Shown here one piece after another: positions 45,847 to 58,200 of a DNA stretch of 64,000 bases. Each line of letters opens with the position of its first letter. The first letter of the stretch is position 1. The position numbers and the translations under genes were made by a program. Below the pieces are notes generated by a model. The model ran no database searches. It saw only the letters and a list, made by a program, of their open reading frames with translations, and had not been told where the DNA came from. Location: assembly GCA_013397455.1 (NCBI GenBank), contig VYZB01000729.1:129822-193821 (forward strand), given 5' to 3'. The DNA is from Crotophaga sulcirostris. Lineage: Eukaryota; Chordata; Aves; Cuculiformes; Crotophagidae.

Positions 45847-48800
45847 ACTTTTCTGGTGAAAGCAAATGCAACAGGAATGATGTTTCAGGGCATGATAATC
45901 AAAAGAGAGACAAAACTGCTCATGAAGTTGGAGTGAATTTGGCAGTTTAGTTTGGAGAAGGCAGGAGGGAAAACCTGGAGGGAGTTCAAGAGTTTGCTTT
46001 GTTTCAAAAAGATCAGAAATGAAATTAAATTTTGGGGGTTCAAAGCAGTGTTTTGATTTCAAATTAATCTGGGTTTTTTTCAAGGTGAAAAAGGCAATAA
46101 AATGACTTCAGGTGAAGGTTGTGCTCCAGCACAGAGCAGTTTCCCTTTTTGTTCAGCCAGCAAAGAGAGGAATCTCATACAGGGACCGTGATTTGGAAAT
46201 GTGGAGGGGGCTCCTGCCCATCTTGTGTGCAAAGACAATGGAAGGTGCTACAAACCACCTCTGCAGATGGGAACGCTGAGAGAACAGCCTGTCCAGGGCT
46301 GGGGCCGAGACCCTGGGGCACAGCTGATCACATCCTGTTGATGTCCAGCAAACACAGAGGTGTTTGTGTCCACTTGGGCAAGGGGAGGAGCAAGGGCAAG
46401 GTGTATTCTGAGGGCATAGCCCACCTGGAAAAGGAGATATGAGCATCTGAAAGAGGCAGTTGCCTCTCTGGGAGCTCTGAAAATAACCACGATGGAACCA
46501 AAGAAACACCTGACTCACTTAAGGTTTCCCCTTCTAACGGAAACACCCTGGCAGGGCCCCAGAAACTGGCTCACTGCTCCGGCCAGAGGGAGTGGGAGCA
46601 GCATCACCCCAGACTCCGGCTTGGCTGGAAGGTAGCACTTTATTGGCTTTTTTTTTTTTTTTTAGTGCTTTTAAGTTTGTTGGTAAAGAAATGTGAGTCT
46701 TCTCCATAAATACCTGTGTGCGCGTGTGTGATGGTGTGGTGAGATGCCGGGGCTGCTGCCACGGGGTGGCTGTGGTGGGGCAATTACGTGGGGTGAGCGC
46801 GTGGGGCCGGGACGCAGGGTGCTGGGGTGGAGCTCTGCGGTTGTGGGGAGGGTGAGGCCAACCATGGGGGAGGGAAGGCACAGCGAGAGCTCAATCCTGC
46901 TGCTGAGGCTCAAGGAGGGACCATTTATCCTCCCCAACTCTTGGTCCATCTGTGCATCCTATACAGAGGCAGCCGAAGGGCTCTCTCTCCTTGCCCACGA
47001 CCCAGGCATCAGCAGAACGCTCGGCGACAGCTCAGCCCTCAGGGCTGGGGAATGGGCTCAGACATGGACTCAGTCCTGGCACCAAACTTACCTTCTTCAA
47101 GCTCACCTGAAACCCATTTCTCCCCAACTTCACACCTACATGGTCATTTCCTAAAGGCTCTGAGCCCGCCAGACCCAAAGTCACTTCAATCCCAAAGACA
47201 GGTAAGTGGGTTAACGTGGTACCAAGATGGAATAAATGCACCCAGACCAGCAAACCTGGGCTCACCTGGCACCAGTGTCGCCGCGAGCCTCCCAGCTGGT
47301 GTCTGCATGGCTCAGAGCATGAGTGGCCTCTGCCAAACACACGAACCCTTTGCGTCATGTGTCCTCCATCCCAAATCCCCGTGGCTCATCCCAGCCAGGG
47401 GATGGTCTGGGTGCGGATGTGGCATCCGAGGGAGGAGCTCCTACACCCCGGGTCCCACTGCTCCCCTCACACCCTCTCCTCTTTCCCAACCTCGCACAAA
47501 CAGACTGTCCCCGTGCTCCCGTTCAGGCGGCAGCCCCGACCTGTTCTTCCAACCCACACCACTCTGGCACCTTCAGGATTTAGGAGCGGTCTGGCCCGGG
47601 GCCTTCCCACTTCACAGGGCACCTCGTGCCCTGGAATGCAGCTGATCTGGCTCTCGCCTCCCTGCGAGCGCTGCGCCAGGCTCCTCTGCGGAGCCAGCCC
47701 CGAGCCCTGGGCTCCCTCTCCCGCGCCGCAGCCCTCCCAGGTGGAGCTCAGCGCTGGTGGGAGAGCGTGCAGAGAAGAAAGAGGCACCGGGCCCCAAGCT
47801 GGTGTCTGGGGGAGCCTGCCCAGCCTCTCCTTGTTGTTTCCAGAGAGATGGGGCTCAGAGTTTGCTGGGACTCCCAGCAAGCCCTGGGTTCACAAGTGCT
47901 GACAGAGCACTTCCAGCCCTGCTGGAGCTCGAGGGTGCGCGGTGCTGTGCAAAACCAGTCCCTTTCGTGCCAGGCCGCTCCTGGGCTCCTTCAGGACTGG
48001 TTTGTGTGCAAGAGAAAGGTGGTTTCTATGTGGCCACACCAGCAGCGCCTTGCCGGGCAGGCCAGCTCCCCAGATAGAAAGGTATGAAAGGTAGAAATGT
48101 AACGTGAGTCAGGTTACCATCAGGGATCAATTTACTGCTCCCAGCAAGGTGCTGGAGAGAAATTCCCTGGTCATGATGCAAGGTCAGGCCATGGAAACTT
48201 GCAAGACTCTTCATCCTGCTGGAATGAAGAGCAGCATGTCAGCTCCCCCGGGCCAGGGTGGACACCAGGTGCTGGTGGACACGAGGTGTTTGCACAGTTC
48301 AGAGCAGGTGGCGGAGTGGCTGGACAGGCTCTGAGCAGGGTGAAGGCTGATAGGGTCCATGGAGCAACGTGGCCAGTGGCATTGCTGGGGCTGGGAGGGG
48401 ACAGGGAATGACGATGACAGAGCTCAGGAGATGGTTTGGGTGATATTAAAGCCTGTGTGGCAGAGGGTGAGGGACTGCTGGGGTCTGGACACGGGCTTGG
48501 CAGCAGCAGTGGAGCAGGTGATGCTGGGGAGGCCAGCAGTGAGCTAAAAGGAGAAACCACTGTGGGAGGGTCTGGGCAGAGGAGCCTGAGTGCAAGCCCT
48601 GGTAGAGCTGGGTCAGACCCTGGCCATCACCTGAGCTGGCAGCCCCTGCTCTCATCCCCTGGCTCAGCCAAGTGGGGACCAGGGAGAGGAGCTCACAGGA
48701 GCAGGGCGGGAGCGAGGCTGGGAGTCAAAGTACTGGGTTTAACATAATCCATGGGGAAACAGCACGTTCGGCCACAAAAGCTGGATTTTCCCTCTGTGGG

Positions 48801-49110
48801 CACAGAGCTGCAAGCGCGTCTTTGCCCTCCGCCAGGCGCTCTCTGGGTTTGTAGCTCAGGGGTTTGGCTGCTGCTCGGAGCCGTGCGTCTCCGTGTGTGC
48901 ATCCTGGTCCATGTGTTGGCTGTGACACCTGCGTGTTGGCGTCTCTCTCTGGGCCAGTGACACATCCTAGTGTTATGCTGCTGCCCTGGTCCGGAGGAGG
49001 GGGACCCAGGGCTTCCAAGTGGGTGCAAGGAGACACTTCCCTGGTGCCGAACGCGTGGAGGGTGAGGGTTGAGCCTTGCCCGGCTCCTGGATCCTGTAGG
49101 CTCAGAGTCA
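45847..49110. other. Intergenic, long chance frames, no supported gene
   Basis: The longest downstream frames in the window (272 codons at 46827-47645 and 228 codons at 47216-47902) overlap in different frames of the same strand in GC-rich DNA. Their composition (Pro/Ser/His-rich, no domain) and the competing frames on both strands make them look like chance. Confidence 0.5.
46648..46663 (+). repeat. Poly-T run (16)
   Basis: An uninterrupted T tract. It could be the reverse-strand tail of a retroposed fragment, but no element body was recognised beside it. Confidence 0.7.
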
Positions 49111-49114
49111 GCTG

Positions 49115-49220
49115 AGGGGGCTGGTGAGAAGGTGACAGGACCCTCCAGCAGATTCAGTGTCTACAGGAATCAGACCTGGTTTTCTCACGCCTCTCATCCA
49201 CCCTTAACCACTTTGCCACA
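49115..49220 (+). repeat. MIR-like SINE relic
   Basis: aggaatcagacctggttttc, then cacccttaaccactttgcca matches the MIR 3' phrases of the type gaatc..acctgg..tct and cttaaccactatgcc. The body upstream is degraded. Confidence 0.6.
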
Positions 49221-51010
49221 ATATCAACAGCAGAACCGCCAGTCAGCCCCAGATCCCTGCTGATAAAGATCTTCTCCCCTAATTACCCAGCAGCCCACAA
49301 ATCCAGCCTCAGTTAAGCCCCTGAGAAGTAGATACCCTGGGCTACCTCTTCTCCCTGTCCTCCATCCTTCTTGTCCTTGCTGTGATGGGCAGACGTGCTG
49401 ATGCCAGGAGGGGGGTCCATGCTCTGGGGCTGTAACCCATCTCCCAGACATCGTAGGTGCAGGGTGGCTGTGGGACTCTTCATGCTGTGATCTGTGAGTA
49501 GCTCTGCGAATTTCCCTGCTCCCTTGTGGGATGGATGAAGATGAGGAGAGGCCTGAGAGAGAAGGTCTGGGTGCCTAAAGTCACATAAAGCGCAGGGTGT
49601 GTGTCTGGGGCAGGGGACCTGTGTAGCAGAAGTTACAAATGTATGCAAAGAAACACACGGTCTGCATGGGCACACGGTGCCCCTGCAGGAAGGGTTTATG
49701 TGTGATGGGACTTGATCAGAGGCAAAGCTCAAGGCAGCAGCAGCCACGTGCTGTGAAAACCAACCCTGCAGCTGGATGTCACCTGTGAAGTTATAACTTG
49801 ATCAGAGCTGCTGCTCAGGCCAGACACTGCAGCTCGGGGACAGCTCCAATCCTGCCGTGACACGAGGCTGACATTGCCCTTCTGGGATTCCTTCTGTGCA
49901 GCCTGAAAGGGAAAGGTAATGTGAGGGCAATTAATGGCATTACCTACTGAAAGCAGAGCTATTATTTATGTGTGGAGTTAAGTACACACTGTCACAAAAT
50001 CACTGTGAATCTTGCGTGCATAGAAAGCACCTCGGTGCTAAGCCCAGCCGGAGTGTAAACAGGACTGAGTCCCCCGACTGCGCTTTCCAAGCCTTCAGCC
50101 GTGCTGCTTCCAGTTGCAGGACCCCGTGGTGTCAGCAGTTCTGAGCAGGCATCTGGGGTGGAATGGTGCCCTCTTGGTCCCTTGTGTTCCTCACAGGGAT
50201 GGGGAGCTGATCTCTCCTGAGTCAGCTGTCACAGCAAACCACGGAGGAGGTTTCGCACCAGAAGTCGAGAGGGCACTCGCACAGCTCCTGGCTCAGCAGA
50301 GCGGCCGTGGGTCCTATGGGATAAAGTGACTGGTGGTTTTTCACAAGAAATGGAGCATGATGATGAAAAATGTCCCAGGAGGAGACTCTTCCACTCTTGG
50401 GAGTGTTCAGGGCTGCCTGTCTGATACCTTTGAACAAGCACGAGGTCTGGATTTCTTGGAGACCTCAACATCCACCACCCCCAGGCTCTGCATTTTCAAA
50501 GAGCTCCTTTCTGAAGCAGCTGCCCAAGCCCTGAGCTTCCCTGCGAGCTCAGCACCCAGGTGCCAGGCGCTGGGCTCCTCGGGTGCCCTTGGCCGCTGGG
50601 GACCCGAGCAGGAGCGCGCGGCCCCGTGTCCCTGGTGCTGAGCTGGGCGATCCCCTGTAGGTAGCATCCCAGCCTCTCGGCTGTCCCTGCAGGGGTGCTC
50701 CCACTGCTCCAGCGAGGACCACAGGTACCTGTGCTGCCCCAAGAACAAAACCCACCGCAGGACTCACCCAGTGCAGCTCAGCCCAGCAGCCACAGGGTCC
50801 CTGGCAGCCCGTGCATCCCCGCCAGAGCCCGCAGCCCTCGTCCTCACCAGCTGGGCTGCAGCTCCTGGGCAGCTGGATGGGGCTGCTCTTGGGCCTGAAA
50901 TTGCAGCGTGGACATATCTGGAGGAGAGCATTAAATTATGGCTTGATCCCAGATCAAAACTCCTGATTGGTTTTGTTGGTGGATGTAAATTGCGTCTTTG
51001 CTTCCTCTAG
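49221..51010. other. Intergenic with one AT-rich patch
   Basis: No supported gene. About 49915-50010 is AT-rich with several homeodomain-like TAAT and TTATTTATG words, and is a weak candidate regulatory element. Confidence 0.4.
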
Positions 51011-51291
51011 CAGAGTTTGTCTACCTGGGGACATTCAGGAAGGTTAATCTGCATTCACTTTGAAAGTGGATAAATTAAACCACATTAAACATGCTTATTG
51101 AAAATTAAAATAGCTTTAATGTGGTTTAGTTTAATTTACTTTGAGAGTGTGTTGAACTAGATTAAATTAAAACCATTTTAATTCTGAAATCTGAATCATG
51201 AGTTTAACGGGCTTTAACTGATCAACTTTAAATTCACACTTTTAATTAATTTGAATTAATTTTCCGAAGTGGCTCCATGTGGACAAGCCTG
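51011..51291. mobile_element. Degenerate palindromic DNA transposon (non-autonomous)
   Basis: The left end cagagtttgtctacctgggg (51011-51030) and the reverse complement of the right end (51291 back to about 51274: caggcttgtccacatgga) align as terminal inverted repeats. The interior is AT-rich and partly self-complementary: aaaccacattaaa at 51077-51089 pairs perfectly with tttaatgtggttt at 51115-51127. The CAG start is typical of hAT elements, but I could not see a convincing 8-bp target duplication, so the superfamily is unproven. It has no coding capacity. Confidence 0.6.
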
Positions 51292-51500
51292 GTAGTGAGG
51301 GAAAACCGCAGCGACACAGCCGGGCTCTGTGCGATCGCGTTTGCCGATACTGGAGCGGCTGCCGGGACGGCGGCGTGGCAGCAACAGACCCGGCCCAGCT
51401 GGCGAGGAGGCAGCTCCAGAGCAGGAGCCAGCCCGGGTTTCAGTCCACTGGAGCCCTGGGCCAGCACCGGGGCAGGGAGATGCAAACACGCGGAGCCTCG
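51292..51500. promoter_or_regulatory. CpG-rich patch next to the transposon
   Basis: A dense run of CpG (for example gcgatcgcgtttgccg near 51332 and gggacggcggcgtggcag near 51363) directly follows the AT-rich element. Function unknown; no exon was attached to it. Confidence 0.3.
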
Positions 51501-54500
51501 CCAGGCTCTTGGTTTGCTGGGATTTGGATCTCCCCCAGAACGCAGAAGGTATTTAAGGAAACGCCGTCCTCTGATCCTCCTGTGGGCAGTGGTGGGGCAG
51601 GAGAAGCCCGGCAAGAACGTGCTGGCAGCAGATTTTGTGAGCCTGGTTTACCCATCTTGAGGTTTTTCTCCCTTTTGTCCCTCAATCCAGAGGGCTCGTC
51701 CCCCCCTGGGGCCGCTGGCGGTGGCTGCGCGGCCCCGGACGCCTCCTGCATTCCTTCCATCTGAGGGGTGGCTGAGCTGGTCACAGCCTGGGGTTCTACC
51801 AGCCTTGCAGACCACGCGTCCTGTCTGACCAGGCTGCCACATGCGGCCGCGTGGCATGCGTGTGGAGGCCGCTTCCCGTAAACAGTGCTTCCCTGGGTTT
51901 CGACATCCCTGCTCCACAGCCCGAGGTGCCTCAGAAATCCAGGTCACAGCGCTGTGGACGCGGGCACAGGCCAGCTCTGGAGCCAGCAGTCCCTGGGCTT
52001 CAGCACTGACCCTGCTCCTGCCGGGCTCCGCAGCCCTGGGCGAAGCTCACCCGTTGGCTTCCCCATCTCCAGAGAGAGGCTAACACTGAGATGGCCATTA
52101 TAGGAATTAATTAATGTTTGATTAGTTATTTGGGATTATAAAGCACCAGAAAACCATTAAGGATTATTACAACCCAATTTACCCTGATGTTGCTATCACT
52201 TAGCACCATTCCTCAGCACTCCAGGCACTTTAATACAGACCCCGAAGCAAAAATCAAAGGCTGTTTTCCACCCAGTTCTCTTTGTCCCAGATGGACAGAA
52301 TCTCCCAAGCTGGGAAAGCTTAGGCTGGGCAAATCCCTTTCTCTTGGGAAGGTGCCAATGGGGCCCTGGTTGGATCAGGTCTTCAGCACCGAGTACAGAA
52401 TTTGTGAGCGCATGGACACGGAGCATAGGACAGGCTTGTGTGATTTCTGCCCTGTCACTGGGAGGAGAAGCAAGACCATGACCCACCCAGAGCAGCAGTC
52501 AGAGCCCAGGGGAGCAGCGCTGTCATTTTTGGGTTTTAAAGACAGAGCAATGGATATTACTGAGATTTGCATGAGGCCAAGAGTGAACACATGGAGGCAA
52601 CCAGCTCCTGTTGCTCACTCCTGTTCCCTTCTTGGCAGATGTGCTCTCCTGTATTTTTATAACCATGTCACCTCCTAACATGCAATAAAGAGCATGGGAT
52701 CCTTGTTTGTTTTCCATTCACCGCAGCATCGTTGGGCAAGGACATCCTGGAGGCAGCGTGTGACCCAGGGAGTGTTCCCCACGCTCCCGAGCAGCCCTGG
52801 CTGTGGGGCCAGGTGGGATGGCAGGCACGCAGCTGCCTCCTGCCAGGGGAGCTGGGTGGGCAGCAGAAGGGATGCACCACGCCCTTGGTGGGCTTTCCTG
52901 CTGCCAACCCTCCCCAGGCTCGCAGGGCCTTGCTGGCTTCATTGGGGTTTGGGGGACGCCTTCCCTCGACTGGAGCCAGGCCAGCAGTGAGGGAGGGCAG
53001 TGGTGAAGTGTGTGGAGGAGAAGGAAGGGCTGGCATTTCAATCCAGATCCACAGGGACAAATCTGCCCTTCCCTGGAGGCACCAAACAGCCTCTCTGCCA
53101 GTCTGGCAGCGTTCAGCAGCGTTCCTTGTGCCCTTCTGCATCTCACACACTCCCACAGCAAAGCCTCAGCGTCCCCCTTGCTCCGTGACCGCGGGCCAGA
53201 GGGAACTGGCTGGGGCGACGCTGCTTCCCCGGGTCTGTCCGGGTCTGGAGCAAAGGGGGAGGAGGGAGCTTGTGGTGCTGCAGTCACCTGCAGGGAGCCA
53301 AGGGCAGAGGGTGCTGCCTGATGGGGAGCTCCTCACCCACTGCCTCCTTCACTGAAAAGCATCTTGGCAGGTCTGATCCGACTGGTGTCCCTGCTCTATA
53401 CCTGCCTCTCTTCATCCTTCTGCTTGCAGGTATTTGCTTACAGTATGACTCACAAGTATCTTTATTTATGGTGTCTCAATCCTTTCCATCTTGGTCCTTT
53501 CCTTTTGTCAATCTCGATGTTGTCTCTGTCTCATTTGGATGACAAGCCCTTCCAGGCAGGAACCGTATCATTCCTAATCTCTCTAAAATGCCAGCCACTG
53601 GTTACAACACCAGATAAATATTTAATGGTAATAATTGAACTTGACAGTAACAATACTCAGCCACACTTACATTTTCATTTTCTAAGCCCTTTCAGACACA
53701 GGCTAATTAATTAATTGCAAATTTACAAACAGGATAATTAAAGGATGCCCTGACTGAGGATGAAAATACGCTGAAAGCAGTGCAGGGTGTTCGGAGGGAT
53801 CACTATAAATCACGGTGGAGAATGAACAGTGGCAAAGGGTGCTCCCTTCTCCTGCAGCCCAGTTAAGCCCATGGAGTGGGAGGTCTGAGGACATTTTCAA
53901 CCATGTGGTTCACAAACCTGGACCCAGTTCAGGATCTTACCCCTCTCCCACCTCCCTCCCTAGTTGCATCATTCCTCCTCCCTCCCCTCAGGGAAAGGCA
54001 ATTAAAATAGTTGGGTTTGATCTTTTTTTCTCTTCTTTGAAAAGCAACCCGTGCCCTTTATTTGATGTAAAAGTTGTCAGATTTGGAAGGCAGAAACAAG
54101 CTCCTTTCATCCCCCCTGAAAGAGCAGAGCAGCTTCCCCACTGCTGAGCTCTGCCTTGTGCAGGGAGCCCTGTCCTGGAGCTGCTGCGATCCCTGCAGCA
54201 CCACCACTGCTGCTCTGTCTGTCCCGCGAGACAAGAGGGGCGAGCAGGGTGCTGGTGGGATGGGTGCCCCATTCAGAGTGGGAGAGGTTCCCCCCAGAAA
54301 GGGGGGTTCCTCAGCAAGAGCTCACTGGGCCGCAGGAGCGGTGTGGAATGGCCAATCCAATATTATCATCGCATCTTCCCATTGCAAAGTTTTTTCTTCT
54401 TCTCCCACTCAGCATTTTTTAGCCCTATTTCTCTGACTTTTTGGATGGGAACATTTCTTGCTTGTGAGCATCCGTGCCCCTTCCTTTCCCAGTCTCCCAA

Positions 54501-54742
54501 CAGAATATGAATGAGCTGAAAACCGAGGCCCCCAGCGATTGCTGCAACATTTAAACCCAGCCCCATTCACAAATATATTAGCAAATAAAAGAAACAAAGG
54601 CAGCTCTGGTTGAACTTTGAGATCATTGTTTTGTTGTTTCTCTGTAGGATTTGGACGTTGATCAGGTATTTATGCAGATGTTCATAATCTGTGTCATTTT
54701 CCCTCATTTCAAATGCTTGTGTTTGTTCATATATTTCCGGAA
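51501..54742. other. Intergenic with two AT-rich blocks, no supported gene
   Basis: AT-rich, TAAT-rich blocks at about 52085-52200 (aattaattaatgtttgatta) and 53580-53830 (gctaattaattaattgc) stand out. No coding feature was recognised. Confidence 0.45.
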
Positions 54743-54846
54743 AGTAATGGGGGAAAGTGAGTTGCCCAGGGCCACGCTCGGAGTCAGTGGCAGAGCCAGG
54801 AACATATCGCTGACTTCCCGCTCCCGTGTTTTAACCACAAGATAAT
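54743..54846 (+). repeat. MIR-like SINE relic, 3' half
   Basis: gaaagtgagttgcccagggc, then agtcagtggcagagccagga, ctgacttcccgctcccgtgt, tttaaccaca follow the MIR 3' half closely and in order. It is one of the clearest old SINE relics in the window. Confidence 0.75.
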
Positions 54847-55130
54847 CTTAATGAATAATAATAATTCATGTAAACACCAGGCCAAGCTCATCCCAGGAGC
54901 AGCTCCGGTGCAGCAGCTGGCGGTGTATCAGAAGCAAAATTAGCTGCTGCGTCGACTCTCACTCTGCCGGCTCCCTCCTACACAGGAGGAAGAGGGTGAA
55001 TGGTTGCAGTGGATTTCCTCTTCTGTCCTCCTCCCTCTCGTCCTAGTTCACCAGGAGAAGTGAGGCCCATGCCGGGCTGGATAGGACGGTGATTCCAGCC
55101 AAGCCACTCCTACGTCAGCTGCTTGGAGCC

Positions 55131-55265
55131 CAGCGTAATTATTATTTATTATTGGTGTTGTGGCAGCACCAGGAAGCCTCAGCCACAGCTGGGGTCACGT
55201 TGCACTCCATGCTGTGCAAATCCGATGCAGATACCCTGAGGAGCATCCAATCAGCACAGCAGAGG
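55131..55265 (+). repeat. Old amniote dispersed-repeat relic
   Basis: attattatttattattggtg, then tgtggcagcaccaggaagcc, agctggggtcacgttgcact, gctgtgcaaatc follow the layout of a family frequent in turtles and crocodilians (tattattatttgtatt, agtgcctagaggcccc, tgagatcggggccccattgt, gctgtacaaac). The match is by memory of the pattern; the family name is not claimed. Confidence 0.45.
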
Positions 55266-58200
55266 ACAGGCAGCGGTGACGCCAGGCAGCCCGAGGAGCC
55301 GGGGGTAACGTGGCAGTGGCTGCAGTGCCCACCGCAGCCGGGCTGCGCTCCAGCTCCACGGGTGTGCACCTCCCCGAGACACTGGTCACCAGCTGCAGAG
55401 TGGCCAGCATCGAAGTCCTGAGCCCTCCCTTTGCAGGCAGAATCATCTCTGGGAGCTTGCTGGTGGCAGGCAGCAGCCAGCTCCAAGCGGCTGATCCGCA
55501 TTTTTGAGGAACACAAACCAGAAGCGGAGCTGCCATATGTGCAAAACTGCCTGGCGGAAGGTGATGAAGTTACCAGAAGAGTGAGGTGTGCAGGAAGAGC
55601 TCAGCTGAGAGGAAAACTGGTTGTATCAGAGCTGATGTGGCTTCTTGAGCTGCCCAGGTGGTGCCACAGCCAGGAGAGCCATCCCTCCATGCCGGCGTGG
55701 TACCAGGAGGTTTTCCTTACAGAGGGACTGATGTGCCAGCAGTGCCCTGGACACGGGTATGCACTGGGCTCTCCCTGTCATTGCCTTGATGAGTAAACTG
55801 GAGTAAACCATGGCTGTGTCCAAGGGTTCTGACCCTGCAAGCACTGAGCTCTGCAGCTGTACCCAAGCCAGTATGGGAGGAGGAAAAACCCATGATGGCA
55901 CCTAGGAAAAGGATTGCACAGCTGGGTGTCACTGTGTCTACACACCACACGTGATGGCCCAGAAGGTCCCTTCCCACATGCCCAGTGGGTGGCTGGTTTC
56001 CCCTGCCACCCTGCAGGTTTGCTCTTATTCTCATGGGACACCTCCACCTCTATTTTAGCATTTTCCCCTTGGATCTAGTTTACAGATCCTTTTAGCCAGG
56101 AAAGGCAGGATTCACAGTGGCACCAATGTGCATGTTTCTCCCTCCTTATTAGAGTCCTGGGGGACCCACAGGGAAGCCAGAAGCCTCTGCACCAGCTGCA
56201 GGTTGTGTAAGTGCCTTGTAAAACACGTTCAATGACTCCTCCCTGCACCCATCAGGCCACTGATCCTGCTCCTCATCCAGTGCTGCTGCAGCCGTGATGC
56301 TTGAGTCAGCCCTGTGATGACTCCAGCTTCACACGTTGCCACTTTACCAGGGTCCCAATGTAAGTGGGGAAAAGGTTTTATATGGAATTTGACCGTACAG
56401 TGTGGAAATGGCCCATGGGAACCTCCGTGGAGGATCGGTCCAGGGCACCAGTACAGCTCAGTGAGCTGAGGACCATGGTGATCCGGCCAGTCTGTCTGCT
56501 CCTGGAAGAACAGCAGCATCTACAGCCTGCGTGACCACTCCCACTCTGTGCTTTTCCCTTTGATAGGGCTGGCTACAATAATTTTTGATGTGAAAAGTTC
56601 CCCACAGAGCAGTAGCTGCCGCAGAGTTTCTCTGACCCATGAAACTCCATGCACGTCTGGTAGTGGATGTGACCTGCTGGAGATGGGGAGGGAACCTGGC
56701 AGGAGCAGTGCCACTTCGGTGACACCAGCCCACAAGCAGAAGCTCTGCAAATCCTTTCCCCTGTGAGCAGAGCCAGGACAGGTCACAGATCGAGACCCAA
56801 CCTGGCTTTGTTCTTGTCCTGGACACTTTTCAGCCCAGTCTTTGTTCGGCCCCTTTCAGTGCCTGAGTGAGGCAGAGCAGTGACTAACGGTGACTGGTGC
56901 TCGCCCATCTCTCGGGAGAGCTGCCACTGGCTGGCATCCCCCCCGCCTGGCAGCAACAGGTCCAGCCCTGCTGCATCTGCCCTGGACTTTCTCCAGGTGC
57001 AGAAACACCTGAGTCTCTCACTGACCCCTCTGGCTGAAGGGCTGAGCTGAGTTACCCCAGGATCTGGCAGGATGGGGCCCTAGGGTACCACGTATGTCAT
57101 GTAGCAGGTGCACGGCGCAGCACATCCAGGGGCCCAGCCAGGTGGGTGGCAAGCCAGGACTCGGAGCCAAGGAGCCTTCCTGGCCTGAGAGGCAGCTGGA
57201 GTGATGCAGAGCAAGGCCTGAGCTCTGCAGACCTAATGGAAAATCCAGAGCAGTCCATGGGAGCCTTTCCATGAGCGTTGACGTACTTGGGGCCAAGCCT
57301 TTGATTCTGGAGCTGGTCGCAGACTTCTCATGCTTTTTCAGGTGTTTGCAGACAGGATTTTGTTTCAGCTCCACTTCCAGCCTGATTCACTCGGAGAGCG
57401 CTTCCCCAGGGCCAGACACCTACATGTGTGCTGTGCCGAGCTCGGACCGCTGTCTGCTCTGGGACATCCATGTGGAGCTCATCACCCTCAGCATCTGAAC
57501 AGAAACAGCACCCACTGCTTCCCCTGTCTCCAGATCCATTTTGCAGTGTCCAGCACGGAACGTTTTTCAGTGAAAGAGAGAATCGCAGGCGTGTTGAGAC
57601 ACACACTTGGGCACCGACTCGTCTCTTTAGGTTATTGAGGATGCGCGTTTTCGGTGGTGCTGTGGAACAACACTGATTAAGGGCTCAAAGGAAAAGCTGA
57701 GTCACCCCAAGGGCATGCTGCTACTGCTTACCAGCCAGGGAGCCGTGCGGGGAATTTGCCTGGCACTGCCTCGCAACACGTGAACTTACATCCTCATGTG
57801 ACACGATTCAGCAAGAGCTGTGCTGCCGACCGTGCTTCCTTCCTAGATCCCTGCCCTCGACCAGAGGAAAAGGCAAAAGACCCTGAGAATCCTGCTGTGG
57901 TGTTAGGCTGGGCTCTGTGCATCTTCAGTCTCTGAGACCCAGCTCTGTAGCCCTGATGCCCTCAGAAAATCCCCATTTCTGTGTTTACCCATCTCAGGGC
58001 TTTGGTTTAAGGTTGTCTCAGGTCTTTGTGTCAAAACACTTTTGGAGATATCTTGCACAGCTTCTGAGGCTGAGGTGGACACCAGGACTCAGGCCTTGGG
58101 TGCTACAAGTTATCCAACCATCAGCATCGCTCCTCGTGGTGGAGCTGAGGTTCCATCCTCGAAATCTGAATTGCAACTGCAGCTCCCACAACGTGCGTGT

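Noticed and set aside
47080..47130. Two donor-like words on the minus strand (gtaagt and gtgagc)
   Set aside because: No acceptor or conserved exon could be paired with them; isolated donor words are common by chance.
46827..47902. Overlapping + strand frames of 272 and 228 codons
   Set aside because: Two frames of the same strand are open over the same DNA with low-complexity Pro/Ser/His-rich products and no splice or domain evidence.
56229..56519. Minus-strand frame ending in SGLMGAGRSH, considered as a tachykinin-like end
   Set aside because: It lacks the required aromatic residue in the F-x-G-L-M core and a dibasic cleavage site after the glycine, and has no signal peptide or second exon.
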